64,000 nucleotides of DNA, from positions 5,807,135-5,871,134 of the forward strand of contig OU452202.1 of assembly GCA_911728435.2 (NCBI GenBank), given 5' to 3'. The position numbers and the translations under genes were made by a program. Of the stretch, positions 9,845 through 20,513 are shown one piece after another (position 1 is the stretch's first letter; each line of letters starts with the position of its first letter). This DNA comes from Apoderus coryli. Lineage: Eukaryota; Arthropoda; Insecta; Coleoptera; Attelabidae. The notes under the pieces are model-generated. The model was not told the origin of the DNA. It was given only the letters and a program-made list of their open reading frames with translations, and did not search any database.

Positions 9845-12440
9845 GTAAATAAATAAATAAATAAATAAAGCGTTTATTGCCCAACAGTTTCCCATTTAAA
9901 GGACAATATTACAAACTAAAAAAATAAATGCTTAAATAAACTAAAATACTAATTTATAAATCCTAATTAATTCCGCACACATACACACACCTAAACCACA
10001 ACTGTCTCTGCAGCTACCATTTTCAAGTGATTGTAGTTGTAAAAATGTCACACCTATCAGACACTCTATTAAAATTAGAACACATGACATGAACAGGCGA
10101 TCTTGACAGTACATTGGTCCTAGCTCTGTGTAAGCGAAATGTTAAATTGGACCTTGTATTTAACCTAGGAACTAACAAATTTAAGCAAGACAGCAGAAAA
10201 GAGCAGTCGATTTTTTCTCTAAGCAATTTATATAAGATGGTTAATGAGCTCTGAATTCTTCGGTACTCCAGACTCTGAACGTCAAAAGGTGATAGTAACA
10301 ATTCATGATCGAAACCTCTTACTGGATAAGCACCATCGGTTCTAAAAACTAAATATTTCAAAAATCTACGTTGAATTTGCTCGACCTCTAGGTTATGATT
10401 ATAATACTGAGGATACCAGATGATGGAAGAATACTCCAATTTTGACCTCACATAGGCATTGAACAAGGTGATAAGGGCAGAGGTATTATTGAAGCCTTTG
10501 CAGTTACGCATTATAAAGCCATACATGCGAGATGCCTCACCAACCATTCTTTCCATATGCTCCAAAAACTGGAACCTCTGATCGAAGGTAACACCAAGAT
10601 CCGTGAATACCCGACATCGTTCAAGTTTATTTGTGGAGATTGCATACGGATAGTCAATAAACGTTGTTTTACGTGTAAAACTCAGACATGTGCATTTACG
10701 AATGTTAAGAGACAATTTGTTACTGTCGCACCACCTTTCTAGAGCACACAGATCATGCTGCAGGTTTATGCAATCTGCTACTGAATCTATGGAGGCGAAG
10801 ATTTTTAAGTCATCTGCGAAAAATAGAGTACGCTGAAGTAAACACGGGTCCAGGTCATTGATGAAAAGAAGGAACAACAATGGACCTAAGTTAGAACCCT
10901 GGGGTACTCCTGACGTGGCCGAGTAAAAACAAGATTTAAAGCCGTTGTAAAAGACATATTGTTTCCGATCATGCAAGTATGAGTTGCATAAAGATATCAA
11001 GCCGGAAGGAAATCCATCATACGTATGCAGTTTACTCAGCAATATGCCATGGCCCAGCCGATCAAAGGCTTTGGTGAAATCAGTATAGATTACATCCAGT
11101 TGACCGCCGTGATCAAGAGTTTCAGAGATACAGTGGGTAATAACTGACAGATTGGTGACAGTGGACCGGCCACACATAAAGCCATGCTGGTTAGGCGAAA
11201 TCTGACGTCTCACAGCTGTATAGATCCGGTCATATAAAATTGATTCAAATAATTTAGAAAAATTGCACAATAGAGAAATTGGTCGATAATTGTTAATATG
11301 AGACTTTTCGCCGGATTTAAAGACTGGAACAACTTTAGATACCTTCCAAAGATCCGGATACATTCCCGACTTCAAAATTAGATTGAAAATTGACTGTAAT
11401 GGAAGAGCCAAGACAGAAATGCAATCTCGGACAAAAAAAGAGGGAATATTATCATATCCAGAGGTAAATTTGTTTTTAAGGCGTTTAGAAGCTGCAAATA
11501 TGTCTGACAGCTCAATCTGGCCGATATTGGCAGTATTAGAGCTTCCAGGAACATTCGGCGCAAGATAACTAGATGATTTAAGAAAAACACTATGGAAGAA
11601 GTTAGCAAACGAGTCGACAATGGCTTGAGGATCAGAATAAGATTGATCGTCCCTCCACATAGTGGCTGGGATACGCGAGGTTCCAGTTTTGTTATGGAAA
11701 AAAGACCAAAAATTCCGAGGATCGTCATTGAGAGAACTCTGCACTCTAGAGATATACTCACTAAACGCAACCTTCTGCTCTTCCTTACACAAACGTCTCG
11801 CATTTTTAAATTGAATTAGAACTTTATTGTCTCTAGTGATTTTGTATTTTTTAAAGAATTTTGCTTTGAGTTTAATATTTTTAATTAGGCTGCTGGTGTA
11901 CCAACATGGAAATTTTCTTTTATAATTTTTATACGACGGAACATATGTATCTAAAATGGAATATAATTTATTGTAAAAATGATCTAGTGCAGTGTTCACA
12001 TCATTAATAGCATCCAAATATGACCAATCAATTAAACACACAGCGTCATACAACATTACAAAATCTGCCTTTTTAAAGTTATATGTTCTGTGCAACGCGT
12101 TATGTGTAAACTGAGTTTGGTCCTTGTTAACAAAGTTATCGATGCTGATCATTAATGCAGGATGGTAATTGTCTTCAATAACCATTGGATGATTATTATG
12201 CTCTACTCTGCACAATAAATTCGAAAAAACTAAGTCAAGTAATCGACCCTGACCATTCAAAATATTATTACATTGACTAAGACCGAAAAAAACAGAGAAG
12301 TTTTTTAAACAACGATAGAGTTTGTGGGTGTTATTAGCAAGCACATAATTCGATACATTAAAGTCGCCTAAAAATATTACACTAACATGTAGCATAATTA
12401 GAACAATCGCAAATACTAGAAGCACAGCTTACAGTAGACC
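9845..12440 (-). mobile_element. Non-LTR retrotransposon (CR1/Jockey group), 5'-truncated
   Basis: The element lies on the minus strand. Its 3' end is a poly(A)-like signal followed by a (TTTA)n tail, seen on the plus strand as repeated 'aaat' at 9847-9870. Its 5' end falls inside the endonuclease domain at about 12440. The same 3' signature ('caataaa' then TTTA repeats) occurs at 60602 and 46905, so at least three copies of related elements are in the window. Confidence 0.85.
10023..12425 (-). CDS. Endonuclease/reverse transcriptase ORF2, 800 codons uninterrupted
   Basis: Enzyme that copies the element's RNA into a nicked chromosomal site. The first about 100 residues are the C-terminal part of an AP-type endonuclease (GDFN at 20-23). 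The reverse transcriptase follows: NYRPISLL at 379-386, DFTKAFD at 449-455, SGVPQGSNLGP at 505-515 and the catalytic FADD at 536-539. A thumb/C-terminal region follows, with 'SKLEYSSIIWYPQY' near 670. There is no RNase H. The frame is open for 800 codons, but the N-terminal endonuclease is missing, so the first residues are an artefact of truncation and not a real start. Few disabling changes suggest recent insertion. The exact clade is not resolved. Confidence 0.85.
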   Translation of the reverse strand: MLLVFAIVLIMLHVSVIFLGDFNVSNYVLANNTHKLYRCLKNFSVFFGLSQCNNILNGQGRLLDLVFSNLLCRVEHNNHPMVIEDNYHPALMISIDNFVNKDQTQFTHNALHRTYNFKKADFVMLYDAVCLIDWSYLDAINDVNTALDHFYNKLYSILDTYVPSYKNYKRKFPCWYTSSLIKNIKLKAKFFKKYKITRDNKVLIQFKNARRLCKEEQKVAFSEYISRVQSSLNDDPRNFWSFFHNKTGTSRIPATMWRDDQSYSDPQAIVDSFANFFHSVFLKSSSYLAPNVPGSSNTANIGQIELSDIFAASKRLKNKFTSGYDNIPSFFVRDCISVLALPLQSIFNLILKSGMYPDLWKVSKVVPVFKSGEKSHINNYRPISLLCNFSKLFESILYDRIYTAVRRQISPNQHGFMCGRSTVTNLSVITHCISETLDHGGQLDVIYTDFTKAFDRLGHGILLSKLHTYDGFPSGLISLCNSYLHDRKQYVFYNGFKSCFYSATSGVPQGSNLGPLLFLLFINDLDPCLLQRTLFFADDLKIFASIDSVADCINLQHDLCALERWCDSNKLSLNIRKCTCLSFTRKTTFIDYPYAISTNKLERCRVFTDLGVTFDQRFQFLEHMERMVGEASRMYGFIMRNCKGFNNTSALITLFNAYVRSKLEYSSIIWYPQYYNHNLEVEQIQRRFLKYLVFRTDGAYPVRGFDHELLLSPFDVQSLEYRRIQSSLTILYKLLREKIDCSFLLSCLNLLVPRLNTRSNLTFRLHRARTNVLSRSPVHVMCSNFNRVSDRCDIFTTTIT

Positions 12441-13991
12441 AGTCTCTTTTTTAGTGGTTTGTCTATGGATAAATGTAATGTAGACTATACTTGGTGCTTA
12501 TACAATGTTGAAACAAATTCTGTTAATATCTATAGAAAATCTGAGAGCCATTATAATTCTGATTTAATTTCCTTTTTGTGGTGTTAGATTTGTATTCTAG
12601 CATTTCGACAAACATGTCGAAGGTACCCTGTCTACATACCTCTCCAATATCCGTGCACCATACAGCGTTCCGATATTCGTGTGATTTATAGAGGAAAATG
12701 TAATCAAACAATGTATGAATTAAAGTTTATTTAAGTGATGTCTTATGTCATGTGAAATGATAAATATAATTTTAATAAAATGTGAATAAAATACGAATAT
12801 AAAATATTAACAAAAAAGTTAAGGTTGCAATAATTACAAAATGATCTTAAAACTAACAAAAAAAATGAAAGAACCTTTATTTAGCACACACATCATTTTT
12901 TCATTCAAATTTTCACAAATTAAAAATATCTCCACCACCATAATTTGTATAAAAGCTGCTAGTATAAAATCGTTATTTTTTAACAAATTATTTTAACTAA
13001 TATATATTTAATAAGATTTAGGAAATGCATAACATTATTTAGACCCCTACCATATATCAATAAAGTTGATTCATTATTTAGTATTTATTATGCTATGATT
13101 TAACTATTGCCATGTCCACCATAAACTCTGATATATACGTTGGTATTAAGTAATATTTATATTAGAAAAGTTTCGATATTATGTATATGATAATCGCCAG
13201 TATATTTATTAAGAACGGACTCAGAAGCTAAATACGTTCAATAAAATAACGAATGGTGATTCATATAAGCAATTTCATTGTAATTGCCTATAGAAACAAA
13301 ATTTACATAAGAATTTATTAATTATTGTTCTAATTATATAACAAAGAAAAGTGTTGAGTGCTGATAGTAAATTTGACAGAAATATACGAATATGGATGGA
13401 TGGTAACGTCTCGGAAAACATTTGAGTTCAAATTACATAAATTGAGCTTTTTTGATTTATTTGAAATGGTGATACCATTCCACAGGCTCTCATTAATAGC
13501 ACATAGTTAAAATATTAGATCAACTACAAAATAACGTTAATAAAATTAATTCAATACTTTGAAAATCACTGAAATCCAACTATTTTTCACTGCAATTGTT
13601 TTGCATTTATTGATATATTGTGGCGTACCTTTTATAAAATAGTAATACTTAAACAATATTAATGGAATACTTTACAAATGTATAAAATTAGCTTAATATT
13701 TTATTTTATGATAAATATGCTTGAAATACTTAACGAAAATAACACTTATTAAAAACATAGAATCGATAGGTATAAAGAATAAAATAATTTTTTTTAATTT
13801 GTATAAAATATTTAACAGTATTCATATTTTTAGATATGGCAAATTTGTATAAATACTCTTTATTCTTCTTTTTTATCAATGTGCAAAAAGAACCAATACT
13901 TATCATTTAGTTGCCCCTAATAATTTCAATATTTACACATTGAAATAAAAAAAGGAAATTTTATTATCGTTATCACTAAATATAAAAAAAA
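12441..13991 (-). other. AT-rich stretch, possible lgl 3' UTR or downstream DNA
   Basis: About 1.5 kb with no ORF, inverted repeat or match to other repeats in the window. On the minus strand AATAAA occurs twice shortly after the candidate terminal exon (near 13945 and 13865). That fits a 3' UTR if that exon is used. Confidence 0.35.
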
Positions 13992-14054
13992 TTATTCTTC
14001 AGCTAATGCCAATGGAGCTTTCAGTAGTATATCACTTACATGGATTTCTCTAGT
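13992..14054 (-). CDS. Candidate distal terminal exon of lgl
   Basis: A good acceptor (TTATTTTTCAG) is followed by 20 codons and TAA. The peptide is TREIHVSDILLKAPLALAEE. It lies downstream of lgl on the same strand and has AATAAA signals after it. It reads in phase 0. The best donor near the proximal stop (GTGAGT at 20256) gives a different phase and an immediate stop, while a weaker phase-0 donor (CAG|GTGATC) would join in frame. It may therefore need a linking exon I have not found, or not be lgl at all. Confidence 0.35.
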   Translation of the reverse strand, partial: TREIHVSDILLKAPLALAEE

Positions 14055-14055
14055 C

Positions 14056-15090
14056 TGAAAAATAAAACATTACATAGTTAATATTATCGTAATTTGATTT
14101 TTATTGAGAATTACTAGTAATATAAAAAGTTCAAATATGATTATGATACATAATATAATCAAACATAATGTCTAAAAATTTAACCGGTAACTTGATTTAA
14201 GTAATTCGGGACTATCTCGATATGCTGAGTAACTGTGTTTTCAAATTTTTCGACAACTTATGTTGACGAAATCTCCAGATACTAGACGACACAGTTATTC
14301 ATGACGTGATCTGAGTAATTCAAATAATTAGGTACTATTAGTAACTCTATGTACATAAAACTGTTTTTTGTGTTAATACCAAAAACATAATTAATAACAA
14401 AAAAAATGTTGCCAATGTTATTATGAATGTAAAAGTAACACTACTGGATTATGAAGATTTTTCTGTCTGTAAATGACCTTCCGAGCTCAGGCACAATAAG
14501 GATTTGGGCAGAAGGGAAAATCAAATCGTAGATAATGCTAATCCGCTGGAAATCAGTAGTGCGAATTTTACGCAAAATTCAATAATGTTGGCCTAGCGAT
14601 CAGATCATTTTAAATCGTGTACATATTGCTAGTACAGTCTGCGAGTTGCGTCTTCCGAGAGGAATCGTGTAATTTTCTAGATGCTACGCTAGTTTCAGCT
14701 CCAACTGTTTGGAATCATATAATTACTACTAATTATATGGTATGGGTTATAGTAATATAATTACTATCAGGGCTATTTCTTTTAGATACGGTTCCAGGGG
14801 CGACAGACAAAGCAAAGAATAATTTCAGATGAATTTTTTTGATTTTCTAAAATATTACAAAAACCATACAATCTGCACGAATTTTAGTAACCATGAAAAT
14901 TACTTAATATTAACAATTGGTCTGACTTCAATAATAAACGAGATCTAAATGATACGAAAATATGTTAAGCTCTAAGAGTTTAAACAATTTAGCATGCAAC
15001 GTAAACCGACTTCAAACGATTATTATTAGTAATCATTATTCTAATACACAGTCATCATAAAAGTGGAATACCTGAAATTATACAAAAATA
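14056..15090. other. Non-coding, no recognised feature
   Basis: No supported exon or repeat was seen. It may be intron if the distal terminal exon is real. Confidence 0.25.
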
Positions 15091-15911
15091 CGAGGGTGCT
15101 ATGATAATTGCTGAGCCTAGTAATAAACGTAGGAATTTTTATTTTAATTATTTTTCAGTCCTTTTAGAGCTATACAATTTCCCAACGTGCATCCAACTCC
15201 TGTAAGCATCATCCGTGGCTGCTATGATTTCCTCAGTCGACCGACGTTTAACAGTTACCCCCAAGCCAACAAAAAAAAAGTCGCACGGGGTGAGGCTTGA
15301 AGAATTTCGCCTTAGCGTTTGTGAATAATGGTCTATAGCATTGCCTTGGTGAAATAGCAGTTTTATGCGGGCCAATAGTTGACTATAATACTGCCCCGTC
15401 ATCGTTCTTCCGTTTGTAATTTGGATAGCACCTTGTTTACACGGCACCCATCGGGCTGACAGTTTTCTCGTATCCAAATATTCATGCACGATATTGTGCA
15501 CACGTTACCGTTACGTTACATGTGCCAGCTATCTCTCTCAACTTCATCAATTCAGTAACCTCTCATAGAGTTCGCTGATGCTTTCCTCTGTGGTGACCTC
15601 ATTTGCGGTTCCTAGACGGGCCTCACCCAACACGGATGTTCGGCAATTTTTGAAATTCTTATACCTTTCTACGCTTAATAGTGGCTACTGAAGGTGAGGT
15701 ATTTCCAAAAATGGAATCCAACTAGTTTTTGCTTCCTCACGCTTTTTGTCCTCTCCAAAACAGAAAACGAATCACCGATGATATTGTTCTTTTTCCATTT
15801 CACCAAAAACCACAAGAATTGCTTGATATTGTGAACGTTACCGTTCAAGGATATCCCATGTAAACAACAAGAATAGGATGCTACAAGTCTCACCAATTAT
15901 CATACCATCAT
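15091..15911 (-). mobile_element. mariner relic with internal deletions
   Basis: The ends 'gctatgataattgctgag' (left) and 'ctcaccaattatcatacc' (right) are inverted copies. A TA precedes the left end at 15089. On the minus strand, pieces of transposase remain: 'RKLSARWVPCKQG' (the WVPH-type region), 'IKLLFHQGNA' (the HDNA position, aspartate lost) and 'SLTPCDFFF' (the SPDLxPxDFF position). These are compressed together and shifted in frame. It is not functional. Confidence 0.65.
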
Positions 15912-16517
15912 AAAACCAGCAAAAATATTTTTATTACGTTGATTATTACTTTATAAAGGTAATTTTCAACAAATATTATCAGTATCTACATTATTTGCAA
16001 CTTTTAATTAAATATTATTCGTTTGAAATTGGTCACAATGTATTAGTAACATTACGTAAGCTATATTCAATTCGGTAGTTTTGCATATTGCTGTGATTAA
16101 TTTATCCAAAAATAATTGCTAACCTCTATTCCGGGTCCAGATCCAGTGTCGTGACTGTTTACAACTACAAAGCAATAATTACAAATCACACAAAGCAAAC
16201 ACAAATATAAACAGTTTTAAATAGAAAAGCTTTATAGAATTGTAAAAACACATAGGCTTTCTTGTTTAACTAAACATAAGCGAGCTATCACAACGAAAGG
16301 AAAATTGCTATAGCAATTACTAAGAAATAAATAGAAATAGTGTATATAAAGATCATTAACATTGGCTTGAATTTTACATTATTTTTCGTTCTCCCTACCG
16401 TACGTCAAGGCGAAAAATGAAAACCTATATCAATTTTGTAATTCTGAATCAAGAATAATAAGCGTTTTATTAAATACTCTTTAGTTTCCAGAATTTCTAA
16501 AAAGGTTAAATTAATTA
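15912..16517. other. Non-coding, no recognised feature
   Basis: AT-rich sequence between two mariner relics. Nothing supported. Confidence 0.25.
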
Positions 16518-17489
16518 CGAGGGTTGCTATTTATGTATTGGGAACTGGCAATACTGGTATTGCCAGGTAAAATCTGTCACCGCCATCTTGAAGTTTGATA
16601 TTTTGTTTTACAGTATACGTACTGAGAACGTTTTGACGTGCGAGCAATATTTGTGTTATTTACAGTTAAAAAGTTCTTCTTCTAATTTTCAAGCTATGAT
16701 TTATTATGATTTTCGACGTGGTCTAATGCAAGAACTTACTGCAACATTTGGCGATAAAGTATCAACCAATGCCACTGTATATCGCTGGGTAAACTGAATT
16801 CAAACGTGGCTGTAGTTCGCTCACGGACGAAGTTAAAGATGGTTGCCCAAAAGCGATCGAAAACGGTGCGAAAACTAATTGAAGAAGATCGTCATGTGAC
16901 ATATCGTGAAATCGAGGCAAGTTTCAGCATTAGTATGACCCGCATAATATAAGATGTTGAACGAACATTTGGATGTTTGCAAGCTATGTGAGCGTTGGAT
17001 TCAACATTTTTTATTGACAGGTGGTGCTTAAAAGAGAATATTTTAAATACGCGAAATGGAGAGATGATTACACCACCAATGCACAGCACAGCTTTATATG
17101 AAAGGTCCTTCACCTATAACATTTCAAAAATATACAACTCTCTGCCTGACGAGGTCAAGAAAATGACAGGTTTCAGATTCAAATTAGCTGTAAGGACTTG
17201 TTTAGTAAGGGGACATGGCAACGCGTAGTGATTTGTGAGTGTTTATTGCTATTTTTTGTGAGAAATTATAGTAGTATATGGTCGGACATACTATATGTTT
17301 TTGTGCGTTTTTCTGTTTTCTTTTTCTTTTACTAGGTAGTAATTAAGTGGTTAAGATAGGAGGCTTGCCTCAACTTCGCCATTTGTAAAATGCTTTTTTT
17401 TACAATAAAGTTATTATTATTATTATTATATTTTTTATAAAATTAATTATTTTGTTCTTTCTTTCTCAATACATAAATAGCAAGCCTCG
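16518..17489 (+). mobile_element. mariner relic interrupted by a LINE fragment
   Basis: The left end CGAGGGTTGCTATTTATG follows TA at 16516. The right end 'catAAATAGCAAGCCTCG' precedes TA at 17490. The N-terminal transposase remains in broken frames: 'MIYYDFRRGLMQELTATFGD' near 16695, then a 'DRHVTYREIEASFSIS'-like stretch near 16890. The catalytic part is gone, and the 3' end of a non-LTR element (17015-17430) takes its place. Confidence 0.75.
17015..17430 (+). mobile_element. Non-LTR retrotransposon 3' fragment inside mariner relic
   Basis: The C-terminal protein signature is 'YNISKIYNSLPDEVKK', a typical reverse-transcriptase ORF ending. The 3' tail that follows reads 'caacttcgccatttgtaaaa', 'tttacaataaag' and (TTA)n. 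The tail matches the minus-strand fragment at 9403-9535, so both come from one family. Confidence 0.75.
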
Positions 17490-17494
17490 TACCT

Positions 17495-18420
17495 AGTAGC
17501 AGATGTATCTAATCTAGTCTACAAACGGTAACCACACGGTGGAACAAGAAGAAGCAGTATTGATACTGTGCGTGAAGAACCAAACATTGCTATGCGTTTA
17601 ACATTACCCAAAATTTTGCATGGAAGACGTTAAACAGAGAAGTGCTCCAACCTTACGACCTGCAAAAAGTACAAAATTTGCATCCAGAGGACACATGACA
17701 ATGACGTTTACTTTTTTGTCAGTGGCTTTTTAGACCAACATAATGCAAATCCTGCTTCATTCGGGACACTTTGTGGTCGGGCGAATCGATATTCAGTAGG
17801 AATGGTATCAGCAATTGTCACATCTAGTCATTGGAAAATCCGCACGCTACGAGAGTTCAGAACTTTCAACAAAGTTATTCGTTAAACGGTTGGTGTGAAG
17901 TTTTTAACAGAACGTTACCGTTGTTACCCTTCCAAATTTTGCCCCGAAGATTGAATAATTCCTACTTTTTAGAAAGTAGAAGCCATGCTGGATGATGTGC
18001 CCCTAAATTTACGAAACCGAATGTGGTTCCAACACGGCGATGCACCACTGCATGTTGGAAGAAATGTTGTTCAATGGTTGGAGAATATCTTTCGGCAAAA
18101 ATGGATAAGAAATCGTCCTGTTCCATAGCTGCAAGGTCACCTAACCTCAAGCCTGTGGACTTTTATCTTTGGGGTCATTTAAAACAAATTGTTTATGGGG
18201 AACAACCAATTTCATTTGAATAATTACAAGGAAGAATAAACAATGGAGTAATTCATATTCAGGCTACAACGGATTTCAATGAAGTGTACGGTAGGTCCGT
18301 TCATTAGTAGGCAAATGCCACGCTTGTATCCGCCAAAATGACGGTATATTTGAACAATATTTGTGAAACTTTTGTCTCACAATGGTACAATTTTGTTTTA
18401 TTTCCTTTGTTATAAATAAA
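17495..18420 (+). pseudogene. Tc1/mariner-like transposase relic (DUF4817-associated type)
   Basis: Scattered frames resemble the C-terminal half of a transposase type common in insects: 'PHHLQKVQNLHPEDT'-like sequence near 17655, 'NVPLNLRNRMWFQHGDAP' near 18000 (the second-aspartate block, D kept as HGDAP), 'RSPNLKPVDFYLWGHLK' near 18140 and 'NKLFMGNN' after it. Frames change several times and the first aspartate block is poor. No border repeats were resolved. The right limit is approximate. Confidence 0.65.
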
Positions 18421-18439
18421 TAATTGTACCTGTTCTGAC

Positions 18440-18615
18440 AAAATCATCATCATCATCACTCGCTAACGAGTATGAATTACTCCATCTCAGGGATTTCTGT
18501 TGTGAATTCTAAGATGGCTAAACAGACCGATCCTCGAGCCGCAAATTTTGTCACGAAATTGACACACCAAATCACCACGCTGCCCCATCGATGCGTTGAT
18601 GATGATATGACAAAA
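18440..18615. repeat. Dispersed repeat related to 3160-3260
   Basis: The stretch 'gaattactccatctcaggga', then 'tttctgttgtgaattctaag', resembles 'cattactccaacccaggga', then 'tttctattgtgaaccctaat', near 3175. Both follow a CATCAT run. The family is unknown and there is no coding sequence. Confidence 0.5.
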
Positions 18616-18619
18616 TAGT

Positions 18620-19090
18620 TTAAATGCGATATCTACATTAGATATAACCGCTACTACAATTTAAAGTTTTTCTTCGGCCGAACTTTTTTAAATATTTTAA
18701 ACATTAAAGAGTTTTTAGTAAAACTATTATTATTTCTTGATTCAGAATATCAAAATTTAGTTTTTCGCCTCGACTTACCAATCACCCTGTATATATGGAG
18801 AAAGTAATAATGGTTCAATCTTTTTTTTTTTATTTTGACGGGACATACCAAAGGGTTGTCCTCAAAGAGATCTATCTTCTTCGCAGAGCATTTCTGGTTA
18901 GCAAACACGATATATTGTCATGAAATGATCCCTAGAATTCACAGTCTTCATTCGGCAGTTTAGTTTGAGGATACCCTGTATAATATTTGAAATGTAGTTT
19001 AATTTAATTCCCACAGAAATTAACCATCATTTCGCTTTTGCAGGTATGGAAAAAACTGATTTTTCTTTATATAAATTCACCATTGAAGGA
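18620..19090. other. Non-coding, no recognised feature
   Basis: It contains two 'ccctgtata' motifs (18787, 18973), which may be borders of short MITE-like elements. Nothing further was resolved. Confidence 0.25.
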
Positions 19091-19099
19091 GAAAAAGTA

Positions 19100-19420
19100 T
19101 ATTTGCCCAGGGAAAAACTATACCAAAGTTACCCCGTGGAGGGCATTTGCAGACTTTTGCATGAGCGCTCATAGGGGAATTGTTCGAAGGCGTCTCACTC
19201 ACGCAGGTAGATTGTTATATTAAGAAAAGATGCCATAATAGAAATTCAAAATGTAAACGAGGAGTAGTTATTTTTTATGTCTCTCCAAAGGGGGCCTATG
19301 GTACCTAGGGTTGCAGACCTTGGCTTGAGAGCGCATAGGGGAATTTTTCGAAGGTGTCTCACTCACACATTTTATATTCAGAAAAGATGCCACAATAACA
19401 TATCCAACACTTACATGTGA
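19100..19420. repeat. Degenerate tandem repeat, about 165-bp period
   Basis: 'gcgctcataggggaattgtt', then 'cgaaggcgtctcactcac' (from 19164), returns as 'gcgcataggggaatttttcg', then 'aaggtgtctcactcac' (from 19329). 'aagaaaagatgcca' follows each. A third weak copy may follow. No coding role seen. Confidence 0.6.
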
Positions 19421-20246
19421 ACTTGAAGTAGTTTTTTTATGGCTCTCCAAAACGGAAAATGAGTGAAAATGCATGCTTCGAAGCACCTTTGAGTGTGCAT
19501 TGGGGTATGAAATACTGAAAATAACTCCCACAAAGTTTATATATTTGGAATCTGCACATCAAACTCTATAAATGTACTAATCATGAAAATCGAGGATTTG
19601 ACAAATATTGTCAAAAATGTAATTGGTAAATCAAAAAAAAAAAAAAGATAAATTAATGAAAAAATTAAACCTCGTGTTGGACCCTTCCCCTTCATTCGGT
19701 CTCGCAAACTTCCGATTACTTAAAAACAGGATCACGTTGCCATAAACCCCCAATTCAAGTCAGCTTACGTCGCATCAGGAATTCGAGCTTATTCCATGTA
19801 ATAGTGCTCAATTCTTCCGAGTGATGTCTTGCATGAAAGTGAACTCATGAGCAAGCAAAATGATACCGATTGACGTAATTTAGTATGTAATTTTTATAAT
19901 TAAATTTGCGTGGAGTTATTTCGCTGGAGAACATATTTATATTTCAATAAAAACATACAGGTGAGAACTGGCAAGAGCGGTCATCAGCAGCTTCTGCTTT
20001 CATCGAAGTAATTTGTAGTAAGATGATTCTCTTTTAGGCAAAGGTATACTATTGGCGAAAGCCTTGCGATTCCTTAAAAAAATATGAAAATTGGTTCAAT
20101 GTTGTCAAAAATATGCCTCAACATAAAATATAAATTACTATTAGCCCAATATATACAATATTTTCTACATAGCGGCGACAATAAAAAGCAACATTTTCTT
20201 AAAACTCAAAAATAAAAAATACAAAAACAAGCACACTGCAGCAATA

Positions 20247-20513
20247 TTACTCACTATTATCTTCAGTCTCTTCAGTTACTACTGCACTTAGGGAATTCGA
20301 TGTTACTGCACCCTCATGAATGCTTGAATTACTAGTGATCACCTGAGTGGTGGTGACTGTCTTTGTGACACACATGCCTGCTAATCGTCTACTGAGTTCC
20401 TCACCTGAACCACCTAAGTGATCCTTGACGCTGTCAATGGTGATGTCACCCACGCTACTGGAGACGGTAACATTGTGTGGAGTTTCTTCTCCGTTTTCAC
20501 GGATGTCTTCAAG
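20247..20513 (-). CDS. l(2)gl: lgl proximal terminal exon
   Basis: 88 codons and TAA: LEDIRENGEETPHN, VTVSSSVGDITIDSVKDHL, then a Thr/Ser-rich tail ending TEETEDNSE. The SVGDITIDSVKDHL motif matches the conserved C-terminal block of Lgl. A strong donor-like GTGAGT overlaps the last codons (20256-20251), so some transcripts may splice past this stop. Confidence 0.92.
   Translation of the reverse strand, partial: LEDIRENGEETPHNVTVSSSVGDITIDSVKDHLGGSGEELSRRLAGMCVTKTVTTTQVITSNSSIHEGAVTSNSLSAVVTEETEDNSE

Noticed and set aside
11378..11803. 141-codon minus-strand ORF
   Set aside because: It is a shadow of the LINE reverse transcriptase in another frame.
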